Assembly: GCA_033763135.1 (NCBI GenBank) | Contig: JANRKY010000325.1 | Coordinates: 1 to 64,000, forward strand | DNA length: 64,000 bases | Direction of reading: 5' to 3' | Origin: DALYLB01 sp033763135 | GTDB lineage: Bacteria > Acidobacteriota > Blastocatellia > RBC074 | Part shown: in pieces, positions 19,677 through 30,589 of the stretch | Position numbering within the stretch: position 1 is the stretch's first letter | Layout of the letters: every line of letters begins with the position of its first letter | The notes under the pieces: generated by a model | The model's database searches: none | The model's input: only the letters and a program-made list of their open reading frames with translations | What the model was told of the DNA's origin: nothing | Position numbers and translations under genes: made by a program

Positions 19677-21491
19677 ATGCAGAATCGTATTTCGAGAATC
19701 CTTCTCCTCGTTTTCTTCCTCGGGCTGCTGGCCTTTCCGCTGGTGTACAAGCGGCTGGTCGCGCGCAACAAGGCCGAGGAAAAAGCCGCGGCCACTCCCG
19801 CGACCGCGCTGGCCCGGTATGGCTTCACCCTGACCGAATCCGCGAAGGCGGCCGGCATCGAGTTTAAACATGCCGCGCCCCGGCTCGACGCCAGGCTCGA
19901 TCACATCATGGAGCAGGTGGCTTCGATGGGCGCGGCGGTGTCGGTTGTGGACTTCGACCGCGATGGCTGGCAGGACATCTACATCACGAACAGCGGCGAG
20001 GGCAGCAGGAACGCGCTCTATAAAAATCTGGGCAACGGCTCTTTCGAGGAGGTGGCCGCGGCGCTCGGCGTCGCCGGAGAGAACTCGCGTGAACATGGCG
20101 TTTCGATGGGCGCGGTCTGGGGCGATTATGACAATGACGGCTACGAGGATCTGTTTCTGTACAAGTGGGGCCGGCCGGCGCTATACCGCAACGACGGCGG
20201 CAAAGGATTCACGCGAACAGATGAAGGGGCGGGCTTGCCGAATTGGGTGAATGCCAACACGGCGATCTGGTTCGACTATGACCGCGACGGCAAACTCGAT
20301 CTGTTCATCGGCGGATATTACTCGGAAAACGTCGATCTCTGGAATTTGAAAACGACGAGGATCATGCCCGAGAGCTTCGAGTACGCCTCGAATGGCGGGC
20401 GGAAGTATCTGCTCCGAAACCTCACGGATAAGCCCGGCGGCTTCGCCAGATTCGAGGACGTGAGCGAGCGAGCGGGCCTGAAATCAACACGCTGGGCGCT
20501 GGCGGCGGTGGCGGCGGATTTGCGGGGCACGGGCTTCCCGGATCTGTTCATCGCCAATGATTACGCCGTTTCAGAGCTGTTCTTCAATGATGGAGGAAAG
20601 GCGTTCCGCGAGATGGGAAAAGAGACGGGCGTCGGGTATGCGCCGAAAAGCGGAATGACGGCCGCGGTGGGCGACGTGCTGAATCGGGGGCAGTTCGGCG
20701 TCTACGTCACCAACATTTCGGAGGAGGGCGTGCTCGTGCAGGGCAATAACCTGTGGATGCCGAAGGCGGGCACGTCGGGCGACCGGATCAAATACGAGAA
20801 CCTGGCCAATTCGATGGGCGTGGAACTGGGCGGCTGGAGCTTTGGCGCGCAGTTCGGCGATTTGAACAACGATGGGTTTCAGGACATCTACGTCACCAAT
20901 GGGAATGTCTCGCTCGACAAGGAGAAGAGCTATTGGTACGACTATTCGAAAGTCGCGGGCGGGAACCAGGCGATCATCTCGGACGCGGCGAACTGGCCGC
21001 CGCTCAATGGCCGCAGTCTTTCAGGCTATCAGAAAAAACGGCTTTGGATCAATGACGGCGCGGGATCGTTCAAGGAGGTCGCGCAGCTCGTCGGCGTGAC
21101 CGATGTGAACGACGGGCGTTCGGTGGCCATGGCGGATTTCGGCAATCGCGGCGTTCTCGATGTCGTCGTGGCCAACCAGCGAGGGCCGCTGCTGCTTTAC
21201 AAAAACACGGTCACCCCGGAAAACAAATGGATCGCCTTCGATCTGGAAGGCACGACCAGCAATCGAAGCGCGATTGGGGCCGCGGTGCGCGTATACTGGA
21301 ATGGGCAGCAACAGGTGCAGGAGGTCTCGGGCGGGAGCGGGTTCTGCGCGCAGAATCAGCGGCGGCTCCATTTCGGACTGGGCAAAACGGCGCGCGTCGA
21401 GCGGGTTGAGATTCGCTGGCCCTCAGGTAAAATGGAGACGATTCACACACCCGAACCCAATCGAATTCATAAATTCAAGGAGTCGGTATGA
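19677..21491 (+). CDS. CRTAC1-family FG-GAP/ASPIC-UnbV protein
   Basis: A 604-residue exported protein with an N-terminal membrane anchor or signal (ILLLVFFLGLLAFPLVY). A series of FG-GAP repeats follows (DFDRDGWQDIYITNSG, DYDNDGYEDLFLYKWG, DYDRDGKLDLFIGG, DLNNDGFQDIYVTNG), each with an Asp-rich calcium-type loop and forming a seven-bladed propeller. The C-terminal ASPIC/UnbV domain shows RSAIGAAVRVY and VEIRWPSGKMETI. It is paralogous in architecture to the preceding protein, and the two probably form a surface pair. It overlaps the RnfD-like gene by four bases (ATGA). Start at 19677. Confidence 0.85.
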   Translation: MQNRISRILLLVFFLGLLAFPLVYKRLVARNKAEEKAAATPATALARYGFTLTESAKAAGIEFKHAAPRLDARLDHIMEQVASMGAAVSVVDFDRDGWQDIYITNSGEGSRNALYKNLGNGSFEEVAAALGVAGENSREHGVSMGAVWGDYDNDGYEDLFLYKWGRPALYRNDGGKGFTRTDEGAGLPNWVNANTAIWFDYDRDGKLDLFIGGYYSENVDLWNLKTTRIMPESFEYASNGGRKYLLRNLTDKPGGFARFEDVSERAGLKSTRWALAAVAADLRGTGFPDLFIANDYAVSELFFNDGGKAFREMGKETGVGYAPKSGMTAAVGDVLNRGQFGVYVTNISEEGVLVQGNNLWMPKAGTSGDRIKYENLANSMGVELGGWSFGAQFGDLNNDGFQDIYVTNGNVSLDKEKSYWYDYSKVAGGNQAIISDAANWPPLNGRSLSGYQKKRLWINDGAGSFKEVAQLVGVTDVNDGRSVAMADFGNRGVLDVVVANQRGPLLLYKNTVTPENKWIAFDLEGTTSNRSAIGAAVRVYWNGQQQVQEVSGGSGFCAQNQRRLHFGLGKTARVERVEIRWPSGKMETIHTPEPNRIHKFKESV

Positions 21492-22354
21492 CACCCGAAA
21501 TGACGGCGTCAGGTTCCACAAGCGCCGCCCCGGCGGCGGCGCCATCGGCGCTCGCGCGATTTTTCAGTTTGGAGAATCGGTATCTCGTGCCGATGTTCAT
21601 CACAACGATTCTGATTCTCGGTCAGGTCACGTTTGGTTTTCTGGAAAGCTGGTCGCGCACGTTTCTGGCGATCAGCGCATCCATTCTGACCGAATTGGCG
21701 CTGGGCCGGTTGATTACGGGGCAATGGCCCAATCCGGCGAGCGCGTATATTTCCGGCATCAGCGTAGGCATTCTCATTCGCTCGCCGGAATTCTGGCCAT
21801 ATGCCTTGTGCAGCGCGATTTCGATTTCGTCGAAGTACGCCATTCGATGGCGCGGGCGGCATCTATGGAACCCGTCCAATTTCGCGATCTGCGTGATGCT
21901 GTTGCTCGCGCCCGAATTCGTCGCGACGTTGAGCGTGCAGTGGGGCAACACCATCTGGCCGATGCTGATCGTCTGGACATTGGGCGCGCTGATCACGTGG
22001 CGGGTCGACCGGCTGCATATCACGGCGACCTATGTCTCCTCGTTCCTCGCGTTTTCGCTGATTCGGGGGGCGATGACGGGACATGGATTTCTGGCCGAGG
22101 TCGCGCCGATCACCGGGCCGATGTATCAGCTCTTCATCTTTTTCATGATCACGGACCCGAAAACGACGGTCCGCCGCAAGTGGGCGCAATGCCTGGTCGC
22201 CTTTCTGGTGGCGGCGGCGGAGATGGCGCTGCGGCTCAGCGAGAACATCCATGCGCCCTATTACGCGCTGACGATTGTCGGTCCGCTGGCGCTGGCGACG
22301 GAGATCTGGCTGACCTCGCGGAAGCATCCGGAAAACGGTCTCGCGACGGCTTGA
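21488..22354 (+). CDS. RnfD/NqrB-like integral membrane protein
   Basis: A 288-residue protein with about nine membrane segments. It is related to the RnfD/NqrB family of electron-transport subunits, shown by TGQWPNPASAYISGISVGIL, HLWNPSNFAICVML and FFMITDPKTT near the C-terminus. The family carries covalent FMN on Thr and helps pump Na+ or H+. No other Rnf or Nqr subunit is nearby, so this is a stand-alone member coupled by ATGA overlap to an FG-GAP/ASPIC gene. Whether it binds flavin here is unknown. Confidence 0.8.
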   Translation: MTPEMTASGSTSAAPAAAPSALARFFSLENRYLVPMFITTILILGQVTFGFLESWSRTFLAISASILTELALGRLITGQWPNPASAYISGISVGILIRSPEFWPYALCSAISISSKYAIRWRGRHLWNPSNFAICVMLLLAPEFVATLSVQWGNTIWPMLIVWTLGALITWRVDRLHITATYVSSFLAFSLIRGAMTGHGFLAEVAPITGPMYQLFIFFMITDPKTTVRRKWAQCLVAFLVAAAEMALRLSENIHAPYYALTIVGPLALATEIWLTSRKHPENGLATA

Positions 22355-22374
22355 GAGCGCCGGTGTCGCTTGTG

Positions 22375-23148
22375 ATGTCAAGACTACGCAATTCAACCAA
22401 CGCCATTCTGCCGCCGCTGGCCGTTGTGGCCGCGCTTGTCGCCCTGTGGACGACGGTGTGGGCGTCCGGCGTGTTTCACGAAAGCGCCTTTCCGTCACCG
22501 CTGGCGGTCTTGCGGGGAGGGCGCGAGGAAGCGCGGAGCGGGAGGTTGTGGAACGATCTGATCACGTCGCTGTTTCGCGTGAGCTGCGGGTTCGCGCTGG
22601 CGGCGCTGCTCGGCATTCCGCTCGGTTTGTGGCTGGGGCAGAAGATGGGCGCGCGAACCGCCTTTCTGCCCATCATCAATTTCTTTCGCAATTTGTCGCC
22701 GCTGGCGTGGATGCCGTTCGCGATCTTGTGGTTTGGCGTCGGCGATGCATCGGCCATCTTTCTGATCTTTCTGGCCGCGTTCTTTCCGGTCGCGCTTTCG
22801 ACGATGGCCGCGGTGTCGAACATTCCCGCGGTCTATTTTCGCGTCGCGCGGGATTACGGCATGCAGGGCGCCGAGAAGCTGACACAGGTCACCCTGCCGG
22901 CGATTCTGCCGCAGGTGATCACCACGCTGCGCGTGACGGCGGGGCTTTGCTGGCTGGTGGTCGTCGCCGCCGAAATGATCGCCGGACGCGATGGATTGGG
23001 CTTCGCCGTGATGGATTCGCGCAACGGGCTCCGAACCGATCTGCTGGTTGTCGAAATGATTGTCATCGGATTGATTGGCGTCGTATTGGATCGGTTGCTG
23101 GTGCAATTGACGAAAATTTCGAGCGTCAGGTGGGGATATGAGCGGTAG
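22375..23148 (+). CDS. ABC transporter permease (NitT/TauT/SsuC family)
   Basis: A 257-residue inner-membrane permease with about six helices. The EAA-type loop, VARDYGMQGAEKLTQVTLPAILPQV, is the cytoplasmic contact to the ATPase, and GLCWLVVVAAEMIAGRDGLGF is the typical SsuC/TauC block. It works with the ATPase and substrate-binding protein encoded immediately downstream. ATG 22375 was chosen; GTG codons at 22363 and 22372 are alternatives. Its 3' end overlaps the ATPase gene by 11 bases. Confidence 0.88.
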   Translation: MSRLRNSTNAILPPLAVVAALVALWTTVWASGVFHESAFPSPLAVLRGGREEARSGRLWNDLITSLFRVSCGFALAALLGIPLGLWLGQKMGARTAFLPIINFFRNLSPLAWMPFAILWFGVGDASAIFLIFLAAFFPVALSTMAAVSNIPAVYFRVARDYGMQGAEKLTQVTLPAILPQVITTLRVTAGLCWLVVVAAEMIAGRDGLGFAVMDSRNGLRTDLLVVEMIVIGLIGVVLDRLLVQLTKISSVRWGYER

Positions 23149-23905
23149 CCCATTGCAACTCGATCAGGTTTCGCGATCGTTCGGGGCGGTGGAGGCGCTG
23201 CGCGGGATTTCCCTGTCGATTGCGCGCGGCGAGTTCGTCGCGGTTGTCGGTCCGTCAGGATGCGGGAAAACGACGCTGTTGAATCTGCTCTCGGGGTTCG
23301 ACCGGCCATCGTCGGGACGCGTCACGCGCGACGGGCAGGTGCGGATGGTTTATCAACATGATGGATTGTTCCCATGGCGGACGGTGACGGAGAATATCGC
23401 GCTTGGATTGCGGCAGATCAAAGACGAACGCGAGCAGGCGCGACAGATCGATGAGATGCTGCGATTGATTCGGTTGGAGGGATTCGAGCGACATTATCCG
23501 CATCAGCTCTCGGGCGGAATGCGGCAGCGGGTTGAACTTGCCCGGGCCCTGGCCGGGGAGTCCGACATCCTTCTGATGGATGAGCCATTCTCGGCGCTTG
23601 ATTATCTGACGCGGCTACGGATGCGGCAGGAGTTATCGCGCCTGCTCGATGAACGTCCCCGCACGGTCGTGCTGGTGACGCATGACATCGAGGAGGCCGC
23701 CCAGCTCGCGGATCGCATCGTCGTGTTGACGGAACGCCCGGCGCGGATTCGATATGAATTGAGCATCGATGTCCCGCGTCCGCGCGACCTGACGCATCCT
23801 GACGTGGTGCGGGCCATTCATCGGATTCTGACGGAGCTGGGCATCGAACAGGACCATTCGAACAATTCGGACAAGGCCTCCTTCAAGACGGACGCTCGGT
23901 CATAA
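23138..23905 (+). CDS. ABC transporter ATP-binding protein (NitT/TauT/SsuB family)
   Basis: A 255-residue ATPase with Walker A GPSGCGKTT (about 38-46), Q-loop VYQHDGLFPWRTV, signature LSGGMRQRVELARAL, Walker B ILLMDEPFSALD and the switch His in VLVTHDIEEA. The Q-loop with FPWRTV is typical of the nitrate/sulfonate/taurine importer group. It overlaps the permease gene and precedes the binding protein by 22 bases. Confidence 0.92.
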   Translation: MSGSPLQLDQVSRSFGAVEALRGISLSIARGEFVAVVGPSGCGKTTLLNLLSGFDRPSSGRVTRDGQVRMVYQHDGLFPWRTVTENIALGLRQIKDEREQARQIDEMLRLIRLEGFERHYPHQLSGGMRQRVELARALAGESDILLMDEPFSALDYLTRLRMRQELSRLLDERPRTVVLVTHDIEEAAQLADRIVVLTERPARIRYELSIDVPRPRDLTHPDVVRAIHRILTELGIEQDHSNNSDKASFKTDARS

Positions 23906-23927
23906 GCGGGCGAAAGGATTTTGCGTT

Positions 23928-24950
23928 ATGTTCCGATCTCCGATCATAAAAATCATTTTCGGCGTTGTCGTGGTCATCGCCGTTCTCGGTTTGCTGCGTT
24001 TCAAGCCCTGGCAGCGATCTGCTCCCATCGGGGAGGCCGGCGGAGAGCGCCCGGCGCTTAATGTGGGCTTTCTGCCCGTCACCTGTCATCTGACGTGCCC
24101 GGTGACGGATTACGCAACCCGCACCAGCAAAGCGACTCGATTCGAGTCGCAGCGTTTCACGGATTTTCCGACCGTCGTGGAATCGATCAAGGCGGGCAGG
24201 CTCGATTCAACGTTTCTGCTTGCGCCGCTGGCGATGAAATTGCGCGAGCAGAAGGTTCCGGTGAAGATCGTCTATCTCGGCCATCGCGACGGTTCGACGG
24301 TGATGGTTCGCAAGAACGACCCGGCGAAATCATTGCGCGACCTGCGCGGCAAGACCTTTGCCATCCCGAGCAAATACAGCAATCAGAATCTGGTCATTCA
24401 CAAGCTGATGGAGGAGCAGGGCATCCGAGCGGAGGAGATCAACTTCGTCGAGATGCCGCCGCCCGACATGCCGGGCGCGCTCGCGGCCAGTGCGATCGAT
24501 GCCTACTTTGTCGGGGAGCCCCACGCCGCCCGCGCCGAACTCGACGGCACGGGGCGCGTGCTTTATCACGCCAAGGACATCTGGCCCGGCTTCATCTCTT
24601 GCGTGCTGGTCGTTACGGAAAAGCTGATCCGCGAGCGCCCCGCCGTTGTCCGGGATCTGGTTCGCGGCATCGCCGAAAGCGGCGAGTGGGCGGAGACGAA
24701 TCGCCTGGAGGCGGCCAGGGTCGCTTCGCCCTATTTCCGCCAGGATGAGAAGGTCGTGCGGTACGTGCTGACGCAGCCGCCGGACCGCGTCAGTTACCGG
24801 ATGCTGACGCCGACCGATGCGGACCTGCTGAAGATTCATGAAATGGCGATGAAAGCCGGCATCATCACAACGCCGGTGGAGATGAGGGATCTGATCGATC
24901 GGTCCTTCATTCCCGCGGACATCAAGCCTCTGCCGATTGCGTTGCGGTAG
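23928..24950 (+). CDS. ABC transporter substrate-binding protein (SsuA/NMT1-like) with a CHLTC motif
   Basis: A 340-residue periplasmic binding protein anchored by an N-terminal membrane helix (about 9-24) rather than a lipobox. The NMT1/SsuA fold is shown by LNVGFLPVTCHLTCPVTDYA, DLRGKTFAIPSKYSNQNL and AIDAYFVGEPHAA. Unusually, the first ligand loop has Cys53-His54-x2-Cys57, where sulfonate or nitrate binders have other residues. This could bind a metal or thiol-reactive ligand. It belongs to the importer with the two preceding genes. The substrate is unknown. Confidence 0.85.
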   Translation: MFRSPIIKIIFGVVVVIAVLGLLRFKPWQRSAPIGEAGGERPALNVGFLPVTCHLTCPVTDYATRTSKATRFESQRFTDFPTVVESIKAGRLDSTFLLAPLAMKLREQKVPVKIVYLGHRDGSTVMVRKNDPAKSLRDLRGKTFAIPSKYSNQNLVIHKLMEEQGIRAEEINFVEMPPPDMPGALAASAIDAYFVGEPHAARAELDGTGRVLYHAKDIWPGFISCVLVVTEKLIRERPAVVRDLVRGIAESGEWAETNRLEAARVASPYFRQDEKVVRYVLTQPPDRVSYRMLTPTDADLLKIHEMAMKAGIITTPVEMRDLIDRSFIPADIKPLPIALR

Positions 24951-25020
24951 GCCGAAAACCGGCCGCCTGAAGGCGAAATTACAAACGGGAACTTCGACCG
25001 CTTTTCAAGGAGAGATAGTC

Positions 25021-26418
<1,398 letters not shown>

Positions 26419-26434
26419 TGATTCGCGTGAATTC

Positions 26435-27406
26435 GTGACTGAAACCTACCCGGAAACCCCGACACAACGCGCCCTCTGGATCCAGCAGCGTCGTGGGCCG
26501 AAGAACCGGCTCGATCCGGAACGGCCGTATGCGTTTCTGTACGAAGAAGAACCCGGCGCCACGGGCGAGCCGGTTCCGACCGCCACCCTTTTTCTCACCA
26601 ACCGCGAATGCCCGTACCGGTGCCTGATGTGTGATCTGTGGCAAAACACGCTCGACGAGCGCGTGCCGCGAGGGGCGATTGCCGGGCAGATTCGCCGCGC
26701 GCTCGGCCAGTTGCCGCTCACGCGGCAGGTCAAGCTCTACAACGCCGGCAGTTTTTTCGATCCGGGGGCCATCCCCTCGGAAGATTACGAAGAGGTCGCC
26801 GCGTTGCTCACAGCCTTCGAAAAAGTGATCGTTGAGTGCCATCCGGCGCTGTTGACCGACATCACGGGCAGCCGATGTTTGCGCTTTCGCGACCTGCTCC
26901 CGGGAAAACTGGAAGTGGCCATCGGGCTGGAGACCGTTCATCCGCTGGCGTTGGACAAACTCAACAAACGAATGACGGTGGCCGATTTTCAGCGGGCGGC
27001 GGACTTCCTCGGGCGAAATGAGATCGATTTGCGCGTCTTCCTCCTGCTCCGGCCGCCGTTCCTCAGCGAGGCCGAAGGATTGGAATGGACGCGGCGTTCG
27101 CTCGTCGTCGCGACGGAATGCGGCGCCGTCGTGTGTTCGATCATTCCCACGCGCGGCGGCAATGGAGCGATGGAAGCGCTCGGCCCCCATTACCAGCCGC
27201 CGCGGCTCGTCTCGCTCGAAGCGGCGATCGAATTCGGGTTGTCGTTGAACCGCCCTCGCGTCTTCGCCGATTTGTGGGATGTGGAGAAATTTTATACATG
27301 CGCCTGCTCGGAGCGCCGCGCCGCCCGGCTGGCTGAGATGAACCGTACGCAGCGGATTCCGGCGCCGATCCGGTGCGAGCGTTGTCTTGGGGAAGCCGGA
27401 AGATAG
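26435..27406 (+). CDS. Radical SAM protein (Elp3/RaSEA-like)
   Basis: A 323-residue enzyme starting at GTG 26435. Cys59-x3-Cys63-x2-Cys66 lies in NRECPYRCLMCDLWQNT. Barrel motifs are VKLYNAGSFFDPG, VECHPALL, VAIGLETVHPLALDKLNKR and CSIIPTRGGNGAME. The pattern resembles the TIGR01210/RaSEA group of tRNA-modification radical SAM proteins. The end carries extra Cys residues (TCACS and CERC), possibly a second metal site. It sits between the synthetase-like and flavoprotein genes, one base before the latter, so a tailoring role in that pathway is plausible. Confidence 0.8.
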   Translation: MTETYPETPTQRALWIQQRRGPKNRLDPERPYAFLYEEEPGATGEPVPTATLFLTNRECPYRCLMCDLWQNTLDERVPRGAIAGQIRRALGQLPLTRQVKLYNAGSFFDPGAIPSEDYEEVAALLTAFEKVIVECHPALLTDITGSRCLRFRDLLPGKLEVAIGLETVHPLALDKLNKRMTVADFQRAADFLGRNEIDLRVFLLLRPPFLSEAEGLEWTRRSLVVATECGAVVCSIIPTRGGNGAMEALGPHYQPPRLVSLEAAIEFGLSLNRPRVFADLWDVEKFYTCACSERRAARLAEMNRTQRIPAPIRCERCLGEAGR

Positions 27407-29011
27407 ATGAAACACGATTTTGATCTCGCCATCATCGGCTCCGGATTCGGCGGCTCGTTGCTCGCGATGGTCGCGCGGCGAATCGGCCTTTCCGTGATCC
27501 TGATCGAGCGCGGAACCCACCCGCGTTTTGCGATTGGCGAATCGACCTCTCCGCTCGCCAATCTGATCATCGAACAACTGGCCGAACGATATGACCTGCC
27601 GCGCCTCAAGCCGCTGGCCGCCTGGGGGGAATGGCAGCGCGTTTATTCCAATGTCGTCGGCGGACTCAAGCGCGGCTTCACCTATTTCAAGCACGAGTCG
27701 GAAAGACGGTATCGCATGGCCGCGGATCGCTCTAATCAATTACTTGTCGCGGCCAGCCCGACTGATGAAACAGCCGATTCTCATTGGCTGCGGTCGAGCG
27801 TCGATCATTTTCTGGTCAGGGAAGCCGTGGCTCTCGGCGCCGAGTATCTGGATCAGACGTGCCTGCAATCAGTCGACCGACCGGGGGAAGGGGCGATCCG
27901 GTTGAAGGGAGAAAGGCTGGGCCAATCGATCCAGGTCAATGCGCGCCTGCTTGTAGACGCCGGCGGCCCCCGGGGTTTTCTGAGCAGGCAATTGAATGTC
28001 GTCGAAACGGAGTTTGCCGCATATCCGCCGACCCAGGCGTTGTACTCGCATTTCACCGGCGTCCGGCGTTGCGATGAAATGCCCGATTTCAGTGTGGACG
28101 AGCGGCCGCCTTATCCCATGGATGACGCCGCTGTGCACCATGTTTTCGATGGCGGATGGATGTGGGTTCTGCGCTTCAACAATGGGCTCACCAGCGCGGG
28201 GATTGCGGTCACGGACGAACTGGCGAACGATCTCGGGATTGCGGAAGGGGAAAAGGCATGGCGACGGTTTCTGTCGAAATTCCCTTCGATTGCCGCGCAG
28301 TTCGCCGACGCGCTGCCCGTGCGTGAATTCACACAGCAGCCTCGCCTGTCCTATCGCGCAACGGCAGCCGCGGGGAAAGGTTGGGCAATGCTCCCCTCCG
28401 CCGCTGCATTCATCGATCCGCTCTTCAGCACGGGGATTCCCATGACGCTGCTCGGCGTCGAAAGGCTGGGGCGGATTCTGTCGGAAAAACTCAACGGCAT
28501 CGGCCTGAAACAACGGCTCGATGAATATGGGCAGATCACCATGGCGGAAGCCGATCACACTGCCCATTTCATCGGCTCCTGCTACGCCTCCTTCCCGCAT
28601 TTCGAGAACTTTACCGCCTACTCGATGTTCTACTTCGCCGCCGCCAGCTACAGTGAAATGGCGCGCCGATTTCACCGCGAGCGCCTGGTCACCCGGTTCC
28701 TGGCCGCGGATCGTTCGGACTTCGCCCCGGCCATGCGCGAGTTCGGCGATGTCTTGCGGCGACATCGCGACGGCATTGATTCCTCCGCTTTTTCCCGGCG
28801 GATCGCCGAATCCATCCACAGTTTGAATATCGCCGGTCTTTGCCGCCCCGCTAAACGAAACTGGTACGGCGTCGACCTGAACGATGTCATCGCCGGCGCC
28901 GCCAATCTCGGAATGACGCCGGAAGAGGCGTCCGAGGCGTTGGAAGACGCCCCGTGGGCTCATCCGGATGCGCCAATCCGTTCAGGCGGAACCTGCGCCG
29001 AGGATGATTGA
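27407..29011 (+). CDS. FAD-dependent oxidoreductase, flavin-halogenase-like
   Basis: A 534-residue flavoprotein with the nucleotide-binding GSGFGG at 11-16, FAIGESTSP near 41-49, and LLVDAGGPRG near 181. Lys88, in GGLKRGFTYF, falls where flavin-dependent halogenases keep their catalytic Lys. Trp251-Met-Trp253 resembles their WxWxI motif, and DPLFSTGIPMTLLG matches the FAD-domain closing motif. Tryptophan-halogenase-like proteins halogenate or hydroxylate aromatic or polyene substrates. No flavin reductase is adjacent. The start follows the radical SAM stop directly. Confidence 0.8.
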   Translation: MKHDFDLAIIGSGFGGSLLAMVARRIGLSVILIERGTHPRFAIGESTSPLANLIIEQLAERYDLPRLKPLAAWGEWQRVYSNVVGGLKRGFTYFKHESERRYRMAADRSNQLLVAASPTDETADSHWLRSSVDHFLVREAVALGAEYLDQTCLQSVDRPGEGAIRLKGERLGQSIQVNARLLVDAGGPRGFLSRQLNVVETEFAAYPPTQALYSHFTGVRRCDEMPDFSVDERPPYPMDDAAVHHVFDGGWMWVLRFNNGLTSAGIAVTDELANDLGIAEGEKAWRRFLSKFPSIAAQFADALPVREFTQQPRLSYRATAAAGKGWAMLPSAAAFIDPLFSTGIPMTLLGVERLGRILSEKLNGIGLKQRLDEYGQITMAEADHTAHFIGSCYASFPHFENFTAYSMFYFAAASYSEMARRFHRERLVTRFLAADRSDFAPAMREFGDVLRRHRDGIDSSAFSRRIAESIHSLNIAGLCRPAKRNWYGVDLNDVIAGAANLGMTPEEASEALEDAPWAHPDAPIRSGGTCAEDD

Positions 29012-29064
29012 TGAATTGATCGCGTAATTTGCCATCAAGATGTTTTCGAGTACGATCATCAATT

Positions 29065-29313
29065 ATGAAAACGACACTGACCATTGACGATGACATCGCC
29101 GCGCGGTTGGCGAAAGCGCAGAGGAAGACGGGGTTGACGTTCAAGGAGATTGTAAATCAGACGTTGCGACAGGGGGTGGAGCGTCGGCCGGCATCGCTGC
29201 GAAAGATCCCCCGGGTCGTCGTCAAGGCTCGCCCGATGGGCCGGATTCCGGGGCTGAATTACGCGAACATCGGCGAATTGCTCGAACACCTTGAGGGCTC
29301 AACTCATCAATGA
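29065..29313 (+). CDS. VapB-type antitoxin (DUF2191-like)
   Basis: An 82-residue protein with an N-terminal ribbon-helix-helix (MKTTLTIDDDIAARLAKAQ, GLTFKEIVNQTLRQGVE) and a C-terminal tail with LNYANIGELLEHLEG, the toxin-wrapping segment of VapB proteins. RHH antitoxins also repress their own promoter. The stop overlaps the start of a vapC remnant (ATGA). With no full toxin left, it is an orphan antitoxin. Confidence 0.85.
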   Translation: MKTTLTIDDDIAARLAKAQRKTGLTFKEIVNQTLRQGVERRPASLRKIPRVVVKARPMGRIPGLNYANIGELLEHLEGSTHQ

Positions 29314-29405
29314 TCATCCCTGACGCCGACCTTCCGCCATATGCCCACAATTCACGGGACTTCCACCGCTTTTCCGCGCTCAGGACGATCGATCCGCTTT
29401 TGTGA
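29310..29405 (+). pseudogene. vapC toxin remnant with in-frame internal deletion
   Basis: The 31-codon frame starts MIIPDADLPPYAHNS, the usual N-terminus of a PIN-domain VapC (first acidic residue Asp5). It jumps directly to RDFHRFSALRTIDPLL, the usual C-terminal end of this VapC subfamily (RDF.RF..L...PL). About 100 central codons, with most of the PIN active site, are missing but the frame is kept. The overlap with the antitoxin gene is as in intact modules. Confidence 0.75.
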
Positions 29406-29563
29406 CCTGCCGCGCGAATTCCCGCCCGCGGAGCCATTGTAATAGTTTCGTAATAGGCGACATGACGGAGCCGCTGCGGTTGTTGACTTCGCGTGGGATG
29501 CGTACCATCCAGTTGCGTGACGAATCCGAATCCCTACGCGAAACTTCGAGGAGAGCAACTGCA

Positions 29564-30571
29564 ATGAAATACGATCCCAATGTCATCAAGCCGCCGGTGA
29601 TCACGTCACAGTGGCGGGAACTGGTCAAACCCTATCAATCGGCGGATACCGCGCGGAGCATCTGGGAGATCGCCACGTCGGTGATCCCGTATATCGCGAT
29701 GTGGTATCTGATGTATCTGAGCTTGTCGGTGTCGTATCTGCTGACGATTGGGTTGGCGGCGATTACGGCGGGATTTCTGATGCGGACCTTCATCATCATG
29801 CACGATTGCGGGCATGGCTCTTTCTTCAAGTCGCCGCGGGCGAATCACATTGTTGGGACGATCACGGGAATTCTGACGCACACGCCCTATTTTCAGTGGA
29901 CGCGGGAGCATGCGATACATCACGCCACCTCGGGAGATCTGGCCCGCCGCGGCGTGGGGGACGTCAACACGCTGACGGTCAGGGAGTATGAGGCGCTTTC
30001 GAGCTGGGAGCGGCTGCAGTACCGGCTTTATCGCAATCCGATCGTCATGTTCCTGATCGGGCCGCAATACATCTTTCTGCTCTGCGCGCGATTCACGGGC
30101 AAGCATTCGGGGCGTCGGGAGCGGAACAACGTCTATCTGACGAACGTCGCGCTTCTGGCCATCTATTCGTCCCTCGCGTGGGCGATGGGAATCAAGGCGC
30201 TGCTGATGATCTTCACGCCGACGATCATCATCTCGGGCGCGGTCGGCGTCTGGCTCTTTTATGTGCAGCATCAGTACGAGAACACCTACTGGCAGCGCGG
30301 CAAGGATTGGGACTACGCGACGGCGGCCCTGATGGGCAGCTCGTATTACAAGCTGCCGCGGATTCTGCAGTGGTTTTCGGGAAACATCGGGTTTCACCAC
30401 ATCCATCATCTGGGGCCGCGCATCCCGAACTACAAGCTCGAAGCCTGTCATCGCGAGACCCCGATGTTCCAGCAATCGCCGACGCTCCATTTCTGGGAGA
30501 GCTTCAAGGCCGGTTCGCTGAAACTGTGGGATGAAGAGCAGCAGAAGATGGTCGGCTACCCGCGCCGATAG
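29564..30571 (+). CDS. Fatty acid desaturase
   Basis: A 335-residue membrane di-iron enzyme with the three His boxes: HDCGH at 80-84, HAIHH at 116-120 and HHIHH at 278-282. Two pairs of membrane helices lie between them. It introduces double bases of unsaturation, that is cis double bonds, into acyl chains (delta-12/omega-3-like type by the first box), acting in the inner membrane for lipid fluidity. ATG 29564 has GAGGAGAGC upstream. The preceding 158 bases hold no recognised gene. It ends at a strong hairpin shared with the convergent small gene. Confidence 0.88.
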   Translation: MKYDPNVIKPPVITSQWRELVKPYQSADTARSIWEIATSVIPYIAMWYLMYLSLSVSYLLTIGLAAITAGFLMRTFIIMHDCGHGSFFKSPRANHIVGTITGILTHTPYFQWTREHAIHHATSGDLARRGVGDVNTLTVREYEALSSWERLQYRLYRNPIVMFLIGPQYIFLLCARFTGKHSGRRERNNVYLTNVALLAIYSSLAWAMGIKALLMIFTPTIIISGAVGVWLFYVQHQYENTYWQRGKDWDYATAALMGSSYYKLPRILQWFSGNIGFHHIHHLGPRIPNYKLEACHRETPMFQQSPTLHFWESFKAGSLKLWDEEQQKMVGYPRR

Positions 30572-30589
30572 CGGGCGGCAAAGAGTCGA

